Shown one piece after another: positions 11,769 to 22,985 of a DNA stretch of 64,000 bases. The DNA comes from Gamarada debralockiae (Eukaryota; Ascomycota; Leotiomycetes; Helotiales; Hyphodiscaceae): NCBI GenBank assembly GCA_002803225.1, contig NXFV01001204.1, positions 1 to 64,000 of the forward strand, in the 5' to 3' direction. Numbering within the stretch: position 1 is the first letter of the stretch; each line of letters begins with the position of its first letter. The notes below the pieces were generated by a model. The model made no database searches. It saw only the letters and a program-made list of their open reading frames with translations, and had not been told where the DNA came from. Position numbers and translations under genes: made by a program.

Positions 11769-11851
11769 GTGGAGCTACAGGGACCCCTTGCCCCTGAAGG
11801 TGCTAAAAACACGTCTTACCCCCTGTATTCGCATGACTTTTGGTGGCGTCC
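11769..11851 (-). repeat. Right terminal inverted repeat
   Basis: It is the inverted partner of 11170-11252. Its outer end reads GGTGGCGTCC on the plus strand. Confidence 0.85.
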
Positions 11852-12356
11852 TTTGTACACCTAGTTGAGAATCCCGCCAGTCTGAACATTTATTGGAGAA
11901 TGCCATATTCTGTGGGGTAACCACGATGCATCTCCAATACCTCGAAGTCAAGTCGGAAGCTGAAAGACCTTATATCAAAATCTCTCACTCTGATATACCT
12001 GTCTCGGATCAGGGGTCCCGACCCGTGGAACCGGGGCGATATGTCTGCGGTCCTTCAGTACTGCTCTCTTTGTCCTTAAAGTTTCCCTCTTTCTGAAAGA
12101 CTTGCATTACATTGGGCGCGGCCTAAATAAAGACAACCCAGGCTTTGTTGGTGGCATCCGCAGTTACGGGTTACCACTCCTAGTCTCCACACTACAGACT
12201 TGCAGATAAACCAAGTCAAAGAAGTCGATAAGGCCACGTCCTTTTCCTTGTCTTGACTTGTGTGAACGAATGGGTATGTTGCCGTCCCCTCCATCCTTCT
12301 CTTCCAATAAATATATCGTGAATTTACAGAGCAAGGCTACGACACCATAGAACATC
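11852..12356 (+). promoter_or_regulatory. Upstream region of the intact P450
   Basis: These 505 bp between the transposon relic and the P450 start hold no gene-like ORF. An AATAAATATAT stretch at about 12307 is the closest TATA-like sequence upstream of the ATG at 12357. Confidence 0.35.
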
Positions 12357-14180
12357 ATGCTGACCATTTCGGTGCCTCATAATTTGGTGAGGAGTGTCTG
12401 GAAAGTTTCCTTCCCTATTCTTCTTGGGCTCGAGTTACTTTGTGCTTGGCTGGTGCTCTCCTGGCCTGTTCTATGGTGGGAACGTGTTGTGCTGCCATAT
12501 CGCTTCTATATCACCGCAATTGTCGTAACCCATGTAGTAAGTTGCTTCTGACGGAGTTGACTGGCCAAGTTCTGATATTCTTCATAGATCTTGGGACAAG
12601 TGTGGTACCAGTTAACCTTGCATCCACTTGCCAAATATCCTGGCCCACCTCTAGCAGCAATCACGGATTGGTATAATGTATATCACACTCTGACCGGCAA
12701 TCGTCATTTGGAGCTCTATGAGCTGCATCAGAGATATGGTACGCTCCTGCCTTGCGCGCAGGATCTCCGAGCTGACCAGAGTAGGACCATTTGTTCGTAT
12801 CGGCCCCAACAGAGTCTCACTCAATACCGCCACGGCTATCAAATCTATATATCCTGCAACTGCCAATACACAACTCGCGAAGCTATACAGGGCGTACGAG
12901 CACTTCTTCAAGGTCCCCTGCTCTGTCACTACCATCGATCGAAAGAAACATGCAGTCAAACGCCGAATCATCGTCCGAGCTCTCAATGCACCTTCAATCA
13001 AGTCGCTCGAGGAATTGATATATAAGAATGTTCGAATCTTCTGTGATCTGCTTATTGATGGAGATGAGCAACAAGGATGGAGCTCGGCAAGAGATATGAC
13101 AAAGGTCATTGCATACCTCATTTCAGATATTATGGGAGATGTCACTTTCAGCCGGAATTGGAATATGATGAAAAGCGAGCAGAATCGCCACATGATTGGT
13201 ATTCTCTCGCTAGGCGCTTGCCTGATCAACGTGGTATGACTGTATCTCTCCCAATAGATATCAGATTGTTAATATTTACACAGGCCGGCCACATGCCAAT
13301 TCTTCTGAAGCTAAAACTTGATAAGATCTTTCTTCCACATCTCGTCAAGAAGACGTACGAGTTCAAAGCTCTCAGCAAGTCTCAATCCGAATGGCGACTC
13401 TCCCAAGACCAAGAGAAGCTCCCCCACCGAGACCTGTACACCTCGCTCTTGGAAGCCAGGGACCCAGAGACCGGCCAGGGACTGACCATGGACGCATTAG
13501 TTGCCGAAGCTGGGCTACTCATTGTTGCCGGAACAAGCACAGGCACAACCAGTCTTGCCTCCACTTTCTTCTACCTCCTCCACTACCCTGCCACGCTCGA
13601 GCGTCTGCAAAAAGAGACTCGTGAGATGTTCTCCGATGTTGAAGAAATTCGTATTGGTGCTCATCTCAACTCTCACAAATATCTCTTCGCTTGCATCGAC
13701 GAAGCCATGAGACTCTCTCCAGGCGTAGGGGCTGTGCTTCAGAGGGAGGCTCTGGAGGGTGGCTTACTTATTGATGGCGAGATGTTTCCTGCAGGGACTG
13801 ACCTTGGCGTCTCAGCTTATAGCATTCATCACAAGGAAGAATACTATCCTGATTCATTTGTTTATAAGCCTGAACGTTGGATCGCCAGTGAGGAAGTCTC
13901 TGAGGCGTCAGTCGCGCTTGCAAGATCCGCCTTCACCTCCTTTGGAGCAGGAAGAACCAGCTGTGTGGGGATGCATCTCGCTTATCAGGAGATGGCAATT
14001 GTTTTGGCGAGGGTGCTTTGGCTGTATGACCTGCGTCTTCAGCCAGGCTCGACCGCTGGAGAAGGTAATCCATCTTTGGGTAAAGGCAGAGAGAGATTGG
14101 AGGAGTTTCAAACTTATGAGAAATTTGTTTCAACACACAATGGTCCTATAGTAGAGTTTCGGCCACGCAAGGCGGAGTAA
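12357..14180 (+). CDS. Cytochrome P450 monooxygenase, 558 aa
   Basis: A complete fungal microsomal P450 in four exons: 12357-12536, 12588-12738, 12785-13233 and 13284-14180. The introns are 51, 46 and 50 bp, and all junctions keep frame. The N terminus has hydrophobic helices (residues about 15-58), followed by the proline-rich hinge HPLAKYPGPPL. It also has HQRYGPFVRIGPNRVS, typical of fungal P450s; the I-helix VAGTSTGTTS (about 341-350); the K-helix ExxR (EAMR, 400-403); the YKPERW segment; and the heme loop FGAGRTSCVG with the cysteine ligand at about 487. All catalytic elements are present, so it is probably functional. It is divergent from the UbiA prenyltransferase and could oxidise a prenylated product; that role is inference. 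Confidence 0.93.
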
Positions 14181-16445
14181 TAGCGATTTTAGCAGAAGTT
14201 TCCCTTGTTTGTCTATAATTTAACGGTAGTAGAAATGAATATAGTTATATATAATAAGACATATCTTTTTAATGAGGATTTGCATAGCACTAGGTAATGT
14301 TAGTAGCTCTCATATGAATCACTCTTCTTTCAAACCACCTCAGATAAACATAACACTAAGTTTCAATTCCATTTATATTACTTGGCTAGTTAGAGTAGCA
14401 ATTCCTTTTGTGTGCTCTTACCAAAAGAAGCCTTGCATTATCACCAAAATATATATTTGTGCAAAAAACTCGAAACCCGCAACCTCCCTCCCCTATAATC
14501 TATCCAATCACGTGATCAAAGATATATACTGCTATAGAAGCTTTGAGTTAGTTCTAATTAGGTTTAGTAAATAAAAGAGCATAGTAGTTTGAAGTAAAGG
14601 TTGCGCTTTAGGCCAGAGGCCAGAGGACGTTCCGTCAATCACGTTGCTCATGAAATTCCGGAGCTATTAAGTTTATGTATATACTTTCAAAAGAAATTTC
14701 CGAAGCGAAAAAGAGCTTGTCTTCTATTACCCTAGCCCTCAAGGCTTTTTATCTTCCCTTCCCTGTTGTGTTCTACACCCAGTATACAAAGCGCAGTTAT
14801 TATAAAACCACAGAGGAGGAAAAGTAATAATCTTTAATGCATTAATCCCTTAGTTTTGACTAACAAGAAATTCAAGGAGGACTTACACTAGAATTGAGTA
14901 CAGAAGCCAAGGACTAGCCCCATTTCTTTGGTCGTGGCCATATGTCATATAACCGAGAATGAGCAGCCTATTGATGGAATGTCAGTTTTCGTGGGTCATC
15001 GGTAGGCGCCGCAGCCACGCGATTCTCAGGCTGAGAATTCTGCGATGGTTGAGCTTCAGTGTTGTCTTGATTCGCGTTCGCCATGAGAAAATGATTTCAG
15101 CAGGTAGCAGAGATTGCTTTTGCTCAGTAAAAGCTGCTCCAGTGATGTGGATCTGGGTCTGCGAAGTTCCGGGACGACAAAAGCTGGCAAGGATAAACGT
15201 TGTGTGAAGAATCTTTCCTCTCGTTTCTCAAAACCATTTACAGTAGCGAGAGCTCGCGCAGCCCCCGGTGCGGGGTAGCGAACAGCGCGCTCCGGTAATA
15301 GCATCCACCATTTATTCCCATTCCTTTCCTTCCTAATATCTTGCAATTATACAAATCAATTGTACTGAATCTAGTAACCTACATCTCATCGCAAACCTTG
15401 ACGCAGCTGATAAAAGCAAAATGGTACGATGGAAAGATGTCCAGGGAAGGATCTACCACTTGAAAAGCAAATCAGAACGCACAGAGCTGGGAATCTCCAC
15501 TCCCGTTATCCCAGATGTCGTGCGCCGCCATATGGTCTTGGTCTTGGATGTTTGTGTCGGGGAAGAATGATTACGTAAAATCCAGGACAGTAAGTGCTCG
15601 AGGCTTTGGGCAATCATCTGCTAAGTGTTTTAGATCACCTCAACCTTGAAGGATGACGGCGAACATGTCCCTCTCTCCCCAACACCAAAGAAGGGCTATG
15701 CAATCCAACTTCGACTTCGAAACTACCTCGAATGGTATCATCGAGATATTGTGCTTCGCATCACGACGCTGGCGCGGGATTCTGAAGATCGACTCATACT
15801 ATGAGGTGCCTATACAAATGTTGGATGAGGCTACGGATCGTTCAGGCAAGCCTTTAATGATATTGGCTAAACGTCAAGGAGGGCTGGCATAGCTTCGATG
15901 CTACATTCGACGTCGTGATTGATTCGCGAAGAAGAGAAGCTATGCTAGATAATGGAGAAGCAGTCTTTGGGAGAGGATGGCGTTTGATAAGTCCTATTCC
16001 TGTGAAGACTTTTCAATCCTCCCACAATCGGATCTTCCGGTTTCCTGGTATCAGGTTGCAGAATATCTGCGAGTGCATCTCTGGTCAATGATCAGAATGA
16101 CGCCCAGCCTTGTTTGACGGGGCTGTAGACCTTAGTCTACGTAATGTTGGATTATTTCAGCATTATTTAGTCGGATTGGAGGTCACGACAGGCTCACGAG
16201 AGTGTGCATTGACCTTGGAATGGAGGTGATAAATCGAGTGGCACGTAGCAACGGTGCGGAAGAATTACGAAACAGGAGGAAATGCGTCTTGAGCATATGA
16301 ATCCAATACACATTCATTTATAATCCTTACAACTTGAACTAGGCTACTATTCGTGAATGCCCAAAACATCTTTAGTATATTGGCTTCTAACTCTGGGGTC
16401 ATCTTTCAAAATACACAAATCAATTATAAGGCGAAATTCCCACCG
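14181..16445. other. Long region without a confident gene
   Basis: 14,200-14,600 is AT-rich and has no family-like ORF. 15,420-16,090 holds coding-like but broken stretches, for example 15421-15570 (W K D V Q G R I Y H L K) and 15650-15800 (GYAIQLRLRNYLEWYHRDIV), with stops and frame changes between them. This could be a decayed gene of unknown type. The rest shows nothing. Confidence 0.4.
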
Positions 16446-16561
16446 CTAGGATTTTGGTGATTGAGGAGTCAGCAACTTGATCCGTTACATGTAGAAGTAC
16501 TGATTCACCGCTGAGTGCAACCACTCCCCAATTAAATCTCTGTAGTCAGCTCTACTTACCT
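16446..16561 (+). repeat. Dispersed ~120-bp repeat, copy B
   Basis: It is nearly identical to 3178-3298 and in the same orientation, with the same ends (CTAGGATTTTGG...CTCTACTTACCT). It lacks a few bases in the GTAGAGTC palindrome. It lies 15 bp upstream of the CFEM-like gene remnant. Confidence 0.8.
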
Positions 16562-16576
16562 ACTAATAAGATTCAT

Positions 16577-17242
16577 ATGACAATGGAATCTCCAAAGATT
16601 ACTTTTGCTACCACCTTGCTCCTATCGACTGCTGCTGAGGTAGTCGTGGCGTTCGTTCAGAACCATGCGTCGATATTTCATACTGGGACAGCATCTACCC
16701 ATCCACAGCAACCCTTCACTCTCCAACTCGTTCCACACCAACAGCTTGGTCAACTTTGACTCACTGACCTCAGCTACATGTGCCTTCAGCGCGTGTGTAT
16801 ATCCCATCGCAGGAACGGTTTCGATATCACCTCCTTGCACTGCAGTTTCGACGCCTTGCCCGTCTACCAGTGCTGCTGCTGGTGGAGATAATTGCTCAAC
16901 CTTCCCTCTTGACTGCTATTGCCAACAATCAACGCCATTGTACTGTGCGTGGTCTTGCAGCTGGTTTCAATGGTTCTTAGCGGAGGATTGGCACAGTGCC
17001 CAGATGTTCCACCGATCGACTTCGACTCAGCTCCAAAGTGCGCGAGGAAATGCCTCTCAGAGCAATCGACCAACTATGGTTGTGTTGGATCGACACGCAA
17101 CTGCTTCTGCTCACATGGGTCTCTGTTTGAGTGCTCGAAGCAATGTAAGGGGTCTGCAGCCTTGCAGCAGAGTCTCGTCAGCTGGTTCAAGAGCAGTGTC
17201 TCGTCAGTGAAACCGATGCGGAGGAAGCCCTGGGAGTGGTAG
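16577..17242 (+). pseudogene. Cys-rich CFEM-like secreted protein, frame broken
   Basis: Two cysteine-rich modules resembling CFEM domains follow each other. The first (about 16760-16985) has SATCAFSAC, TFPLDCYCQQ and LYCAWSCSWF. The second (about 16995-17200) has PPIDFDSAPKCARKC, YGCVGSTRNCFC and FECSKQC, with the Cys spacing of CFEM domains and a C-terminal stop at 17242. The modules are in different frames, and the join at EDWHSAQ/CPDVPP is a 1-bp shift. A 34-bp GT...AG segment could bridge it but is shorter than usual introns. A signal-peptide-like start lies at 16577 in yet another frame relation. CFEM proteins are extracellular or GPI-anchored and often bind heme or act in host contact. 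This copy is probably broken. Confidence 0.45.
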
Positions 17243-18227
17243 CAGTCAAGAACGTGACTGCATCTGTTTTTGAGCCGCCAAAGAAGCTGCACTGATATGA
17301 AGTTCGTCCCATAGCCATCGCTTCTCTTTCAGGGGCTATTTTCATAGGGATCATAATCATGAACTGTTTTCTGTAGGGGTAGGGTAGTCTGCGAAGAGAA
17401 CTCATGTATCTTTGAACGGGGATGTATAGTTGTGTAGATTTTTTCAAGAGTAAAGATTACGCAAGAGTCGCTGAACTAAGCTACCAAGCTTGGGCGGGAA
17501 TGACAGAGATCCAGATCAAAGATTGGACCAGACTTGAGTATTCATGCCATGTTGAATCCCATCAGTGATTCCATTCCAATATCTCCATCATTGATGCACT
17601 GTCACACCGCCTCCGTTCTAGAAGCTTCTCTGTGTCCGATGCGTCGTCGAGAGTAGGCCACTAGGCCTAAGTGAGGGGTGGTAGGTTTGTGAAATTGCTC
17701 TCAGGTAGCAAATATGGTACAGTTCACCACCAGTATGTTGCGCTACAGTTCCGGGATGAGAGCCTGACAGCAGCTGAATTAGGATTAGAATTCGACTTAG
17801 AAATTCAAACAAGAAGCTCAACTATTGTCAACAGTATTGACGCATGCTCCTCCGACTGCAGCAGTAAATCTCGCTCCGCGGTGTAATTGAAAGGACCTAG
17901 CCTCCCTGATACCCTAGAGAAGCGGTACGTATTATTTTCAAGTAGAAATAAAACAAACCGGAAGTGATGGATTTAGAAACGGGTTAAATTGCCGAAGCCA
18001 AAGCTTGGACGGCACAAGGCGACAAAGTAGATTTTTAGCGCGCGGTCAGCCTTGTCCGAGAAAAAAAATCACCAGCCTCCTCCCACTCTCAATCGATCCA
18101 ACGCTCTATCACAGTCCACCAGTTCCCACAAACAACCACCTAATGCTTCGTGATCGGACTGCCCAACTTTAAGGAGCAACCTTTTCACAGCTCTCGAGTC
18201 CCAGGGCTCGTCGCAAGGACCTTCACA
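17243..18227. other. Intergenic, upstream of cyclophilin
   Basis: No supported gene is present. The last 200 bp should contain the cyclophilin promoter and 5' leader. Confidence 0.5.
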
Positions 18228-18818
18228 ATGACGACTAATATCGCGTTAGAAACCACAATGGTACGCCAGAGATTCTCTTGATGCATTATTCTGCGGTATG
18301 CTAACTCCATGTCCAGGGCACGATAGTAGTGGAGCTCTACCACGATCACGCTCCCAAAGTTCGTCTCCCCTCCTCTCCAAAACAACGACTAACACCCGCC
18401 GCAGACCTGCAAAAACTTCGAAACCCTCGCCCGCCGCGGGTACTACGACAGTATAATCTTCCACCGCATAATCCCCAACTTCATGATCCAGACCGGCGAC
18501 CCAACTGGTACAGGGCGAGGCGGATCATCCATCTATGGTGACAAATTCGAGGACGAGATCTCCACCTCTCTCAAGCACACGGGAGCGGGCATCTTGAGCA
18601 TGGCGAATAGTGGCCCGAATACGAATGGTAGCCAGTTCTTTATTACGTTGGCACCCACGCCGTGGTTGGATGGGAAACATACCATTTTTGGACGGGTGAC
18701 GAGAGGCATGGGGGTGGTGAAGAGGATGGGCTTGGTTAGGACGGGGCCGGAGGATAAGCCAGTTGAGGAGGTTAAGATTGTTAGGGCTACAGTTCTTGAG
18801 GGAGAGGATGTCGTCTGA
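18228..18818 (+). CDS. Peptidyl-prolyl cis-trans isomerase, PPIL1-like, 162 aa
   Basis: A cyclophilin that isomerises Xaa-Pro bonds. The family member PPIL1 works in the spliceosome. Exons are 18228-18260, 18317-18358 and 18405-18818, with introns of 56 and 46 bp. The protein starts [20 protein letters not shown], as in PPIL1, and has [14 protein letters not shown] with the catalytic Arg at 46, [25 protein letters not shown], and [12 protein letters not shown]. It is a single-domain protein of the usual PPIL1 length without signal or extra domain, so cytosolic or nuclear. Confidence 0.95.
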
Positions 18819-21531
18819 CGGTGTGGGAATGGGATTGAGCGTAGCATAAAAGATTTTGCATGGCACGGAGTTTGGGAATAAGAATTGATTTTTGGAAAGC
18901 AAGTGTTGGGTCCACCTTCTCATTTCCTTCTCAATTTACGCAAGCTCTGGTGTTGATACACAGTGCTCAGGGGTTCCAATTTCATTTCTCGTTCAATGAA
19001 CAGAATCCTGCCGAGCCCACGTTGGGCCAAAGATAACAGAGGCTAGGATTTCCATCTCTATTCTGTGTCCCTTAGAAGCCAGCCCGCTTCCTGCTGAAAG
19101 AAGCCCGAGATAGAAGAGAGTGAACTCAGATGGCAGCGGGACAAATAGAATCCGGCGTTATTACTTCCTCTTAGTTTTTCCGGACGAACCAAACGTCCAA
19201 CAAGCAGAACATAGTGGTCTCCTGCTAGGTTGCTCCTTTGGCTTGCTCTTCGCCGAACTTGAAGGCATAGCCTTGCTGCCAGTAGGATATGTAGAATCTA
19301 ATCGACCGTGAGATACTGAGCAACAACAAAAACAGATCGACGACAAAATTTACTATTGAGACTGGATAAATTTAGGATCCAAGGACAGCAAGTGACGCTT
19401 GAAACCTTCCTCCCATTGCAAATCCCGCTGCATATCACTGTACGCCCGTCAGAAAATAAAGGCAATTTTGTGTCCACGGCAAATGGCCGTGCCAAATTCA
19501 ACCAGTTGAAGCTTTTTCCATATCCGCCATTGTACACGCATTTATTATCCTTTTTTTTAATGTACTTCTCTTCAAGTTTCTGACGTGTAAACATCTTTGA
19601 GTTTCAACTAGACATTCTTGAGCTTGAGAGTAACAACTCGGAACGATCAGCTGATTTGAAGACAATGCTAGATCAGTAGTTAGATCGTCATCGTTTTATA
19701 GTGTATTTTATCGCTCGTAGCCCTGGCAAGATATATTTGCTTGAGTTAGCTTGCATTCCTCAACTGCTTGCTTTGGATCCACAGAACGTCCAATCTCCCG
19801 ACTTACACAACTCTCCCTCAGCCCTGTACTTCTTCATCCAAAAGGATGAGTGGCTACCCAGAAGAAGAGTAGGCAGGTGGACTGGCTTCTCGTGTTACAA
19901 GCAAACAAGGCCAGGAAACTGAGGTAGTAAACTCCAGAGACTGAAGATAGTTCAGGAGTGAAGATTGAAGGTATCATTCACGTAAATATGCAGCTGATGA
20001 ACACAGAGCATGGTGGTGGCTACTTCTGTTTTTCATTTCCTTGCTCGGATAGGGGCACCTTCGTTTGTAGATGTTCAGCTGAGCTGGCTGCAGCTGCGTT
20101 GCCGTCCATACAAACGGCTGCAAAATGTGTCAACAGGTCTTCCGCTCCTCTGGATCGTGGCGCCTTTTGCTGCACACGCGTGTTTGTTCTTTGACTCGAG
20201 GATCTTCAAGGGGGTTGTGCCATTAGAGTCCTTGCCCCTCGGCAGTGAGAAGAATTGCATCCAGCTTCTTGCCGTCGAGGGGATTTCTCTAAGTTTGTTA
20301 ATCTGAGTGATAATCTGGGCAATAACCAGGCGAAAAATTACTGTTGCCCAAACATGCTGTTAAATGCCAGCCATCGAAATGAAACCGCAGGCGCTTGCCA
20401 CCGAGAAGAAGCCATCTAACCCGAAGAGATCACCCAAAGAACCTTTTGCTTGGCGATCTATTATCCAACCTTGCAATTTTCCTTCGAGATTAAGAGGAGT
20501 GAAATTGTGATGGTACGCTCGGCTCCATGCTATTATAAGACGGGCGCCGCAACCCTTCACTTTCACCTGCAACCCAACGGATCACAACCAAATTCTTGAC
20601 ATGGTCCTCGTATCACAGCCCTAGGGCTGAAGACCATGCCAACAGGCTTATCTCACAGTAAGGACCCGCAACTAGTATTTCTTGCTAAGACGCCAGCAGA
20701 CGCCAGCAGACGCCAGCAGTCGCCAGGGAGTCCAAGAACAAGTGACATTGTTGTTGTTGGACCAAGTTTTATTGTCAATGTTCCTTTTGTTGTTAAAGCG
20801 AAGAGTTCACCAATCTGAGTCGGCGTGGCGAATGCTAACATTATGTCGGACAAATGAGTAAAGACTTGAGCGCCAGGTGTTTGAGGCTTCATACTTCGAA
20901 CGGGAGAGACGCTCATTCAAATAGTAACCCCTAGTACGCAACCTGAAATCCCAGATCGCAACCATCAAAGGAACTTATCATATATATTCAAGCCAGAGGA
21001 GTTTCCTTGGTGGGAATACTACTCGTTCCGAAGGCTTCTCCATAGCAAGACCTCAAAAGTTCCAAGGGGTAGTGGGTAGTGGGTAGTGATCCTGGCAATT
21101 GAGCATTGACAACGAGAAAGAGATCGACGGCGACAGGGTATTCAACGGCAATTAAATGATGAATTGAGAAGCTTACTTCGCCCACTACCAGTGTCCGAGG
21201 GAAGATAGGGAGAAGGTTGTATGCCATCAACGTACCGTGGAATACCGAAGAGAGTTGAAACAACGTCCAGGCATGAGCGGAAATCCTCCCAGTCAACCTT
21301 CTAACCCAACTCAATGCACCCCTGTTGCAATATACCCTCCCCATATAACCCAACATTGAGCAAAGCGTTGATGTCTCCACCTATGATAACTGACAGTATT
21401 GGGATCTTGCCTATTGGAACATCTAGGTTGCTTGAAACTTTTCCAAGCACGTTAAAATCATGTATTCCATACGCCAAAGGAACATACCTTTGACTCCTTC
21501 ATAAACATCAAATGCATATATATACATCTGT
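18819..21531. other. 2.7-kb region without a convincing gene
   Basis: ORFs of 60-130 codons on both strands show no family resemblance. The longest is minus 21380-20988 (130 codons, moderately hydrophobic), which I cannot assign. It holds a short tandem repeat (20690-20725) and a GGTAGTG triple near 21070. Confidence 0.45.
20690..20725 (+). repeat. Short tandem repeat, unit AGACGCCAGC
   Basis: Three copies of a 10-11-bp unit (AGACGCCAGC) plus a partial fourth (AGTCGCCAGG) lie in tandem. Confidence 0.8.
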
Positions 21532-22793
21532 TCATGAAGAAACTTGTCCTGGCAACCTCCAAGCCACCAGGTCATCTCTCACCTCCAACTCATCAACCTC
21601 ATTCGCCTTCCTAAACCCCGTTCGCCCCCTCTCCAAGCCTTCCGACGAAGTATCACTAGGAGAGCTCTGAATCCCAGTTGCATGACCCATCGTATCCTTG
21701 CTTCCCGAATGTTTATGCCCAAACCTCCCACTTCCCTTCCTAGTGATCGTATTTTGGGACTTCGAGCTCGCTCCTGACTGGGTGCGATGATGCCCATGAT
21801 GATGCGAATCCTCCCCACTATTATTCGCGCTCCCTTGCATGATCCTCGGCGCGATCTTTGCATCATGTTTCCACCCATCGCCTCCAGCGAAGATCTCCTC
21901 CACGCATTGATCAGCTGGCAATTCTCCTGGCTGTGATGCCCAGGACGCTGCTAGAGCTCTTCGATACATATCTTGCAGCTCGCTGTGATCTCGGGATTTG
22001 CTGATTTGTGGCGTTGGTAGATCTAGTCATATCAGCAGGGAGTTCGATAGAAAGAAGGGGGTACTCACTGCCCGTATCATCCGGCTCTCCCTGTTCCCCG
22101 GCCATAATACCAGCAATACCCCCAAACACAGGCGCAGTCTTCAGCGGAGGCGCCACGAAATTCCTCTCGCCATCAACCTGCTTCATCGCAATGCCTATCT
22201 TAAGCGTAGAATTGATCTTACTCTCCTGCATTAGATACCTCCTCGTAACGCCCTCCTCTCCATCCTCCGACTCTTCCACATATTCCGCCAAATTCAACGT
22301 TATGTACCCCAATGTGATCTTCTCCCCTCTGCCTCCGGAGCTGTAGTCCTGGACGACTTCGAAATGGATTAGGCATTCTTGCAAGTTGTTGCTCTTATCG
22401 ATCGTGAGTCGGACGGGGATCGTGCGGATGTATTCCCAGGCTACTTTATGCTCTTTAATGAGAGATTTGTCTGTTCGGCCGCGGTGCTCGGCGGATGTGG
22501 AGGAGGGGAGATGCCATTTTACGTAGGAGGTTCCGCTGACGAGGGGGACGTTGTTGAGATCGATTATCTGGGGCTTTGTTAACCTCGACTTTCACGGATG
22601 GGAAGAAGATGCTAACTCTAAGTATGAGTTCGAATTTTGGCTGGATGAGAGGTCAGTGTTTGTGCCTTGTTGTGTCCGGCGCATGGGAGTTGTTTACGAA
22701 CCCTTCGAGCCTTGGATACTGTGAAGAAGCGAATTGTCAGCCGCTGGTGCGAAGTATGTGTCTGGGAGAGGCAGACTTACTCAATGGATTCAT
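21532..22793 (-). CDS. NT-C2 domain protein (EEIG1/EHBP1-type N-terminal C2), 347 aa
   Basis: Exons are 22793-22781, 22718-22702, 22640-22617, 22567-22069 and 22022-21532, which together keep one frame. The N terminus, MNPLISKARRPKFELILRII, leads into DLNNVPLVSGTSYVKWHLP, AEHRGRT, and IRTIPVRLTIDKSNNLQECLIHFEVVQ, the typical core of the fungal NT-C2 domain (residues about 10-160). After it come MYRRALAASWASQPGELP and a low-complexity His/Ser-rich tail. NT-C2 proteins are thought to bind membranes or link to actin and endocytosis; the fungal role is not defined. The tiny first exons were chosen because they give the usual PKFEL start and good splice sites. It is divergent from TAD1, with 192 bp between starts. 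Confidence 0.82.
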
Positions 22794-22985
22794 AGCCAGA
22801 AGAAGTGAATACAACCAGCCAGGAAGTCGCGAATTGTTGATTGTATCATCGTGTTTTCTTCATGGAGATGATGGAATGCTCGGATGACGAGGCTGGTTGG
22901 AAATGACGTTTCGCTTGCCGTACAAATTTATCGTAGCCTTTTCTCCTACAGCCTTCTTGCAACGACAACATCAAAAATTGGGGGG
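22794..22985. promoter_or_regulatory. Shared divergent promoter, NT-C2 gene / TAD1
   Basis: These 192 bp separate two divergent start codons, so both promoters must lie here or inside the genes. No TATA box is evident. Confidence 0.5.

Larger units (their letters stand above)
11170..11851 (+). mobile_element. Degenerate Tc1/mariner element with 83-bp TIRs
   Basis: The left end (11170-11252) and the right end (11769-11851) are inverted copies with only a few differences, beginning GGACGCCACCAAAAGTC and reading inward to the GTCCCTGTARCTCCAC block. Inside, in one frame, is a stop-riddled remnant of the C-terminal part of a Tc1/mariner-type DDE transposase: WPSNLLDLNIIK (canonical SPDLNPIE region), AAQLKRDWIKCWKEM and IQAWIKRVIRHMQEV. 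Many TAG/TAA stops suggest RIP or long decay. The catalytic N-terminal two thirds are missing, so it is non-autonomous. No clean TA duplication is seen at the ends. Confidence 0.85.

Noticed and set aside
14272..14574. 100-codon ORF in AT-rich DNA
   Set aside because: Composition follows the AT-rich background and nothing resembles a protein family.
20690..20725. Tandem repeat considered as a CRISPR-like array
   Set aside because: Units are only 10-11 bp with no spacers, and the genome is eukaryotic.
20988..21380. 130-codon minus-strand ORF
   Set aside because: Open but unlike any known protein and without splice or neighbour support; left unannotated.
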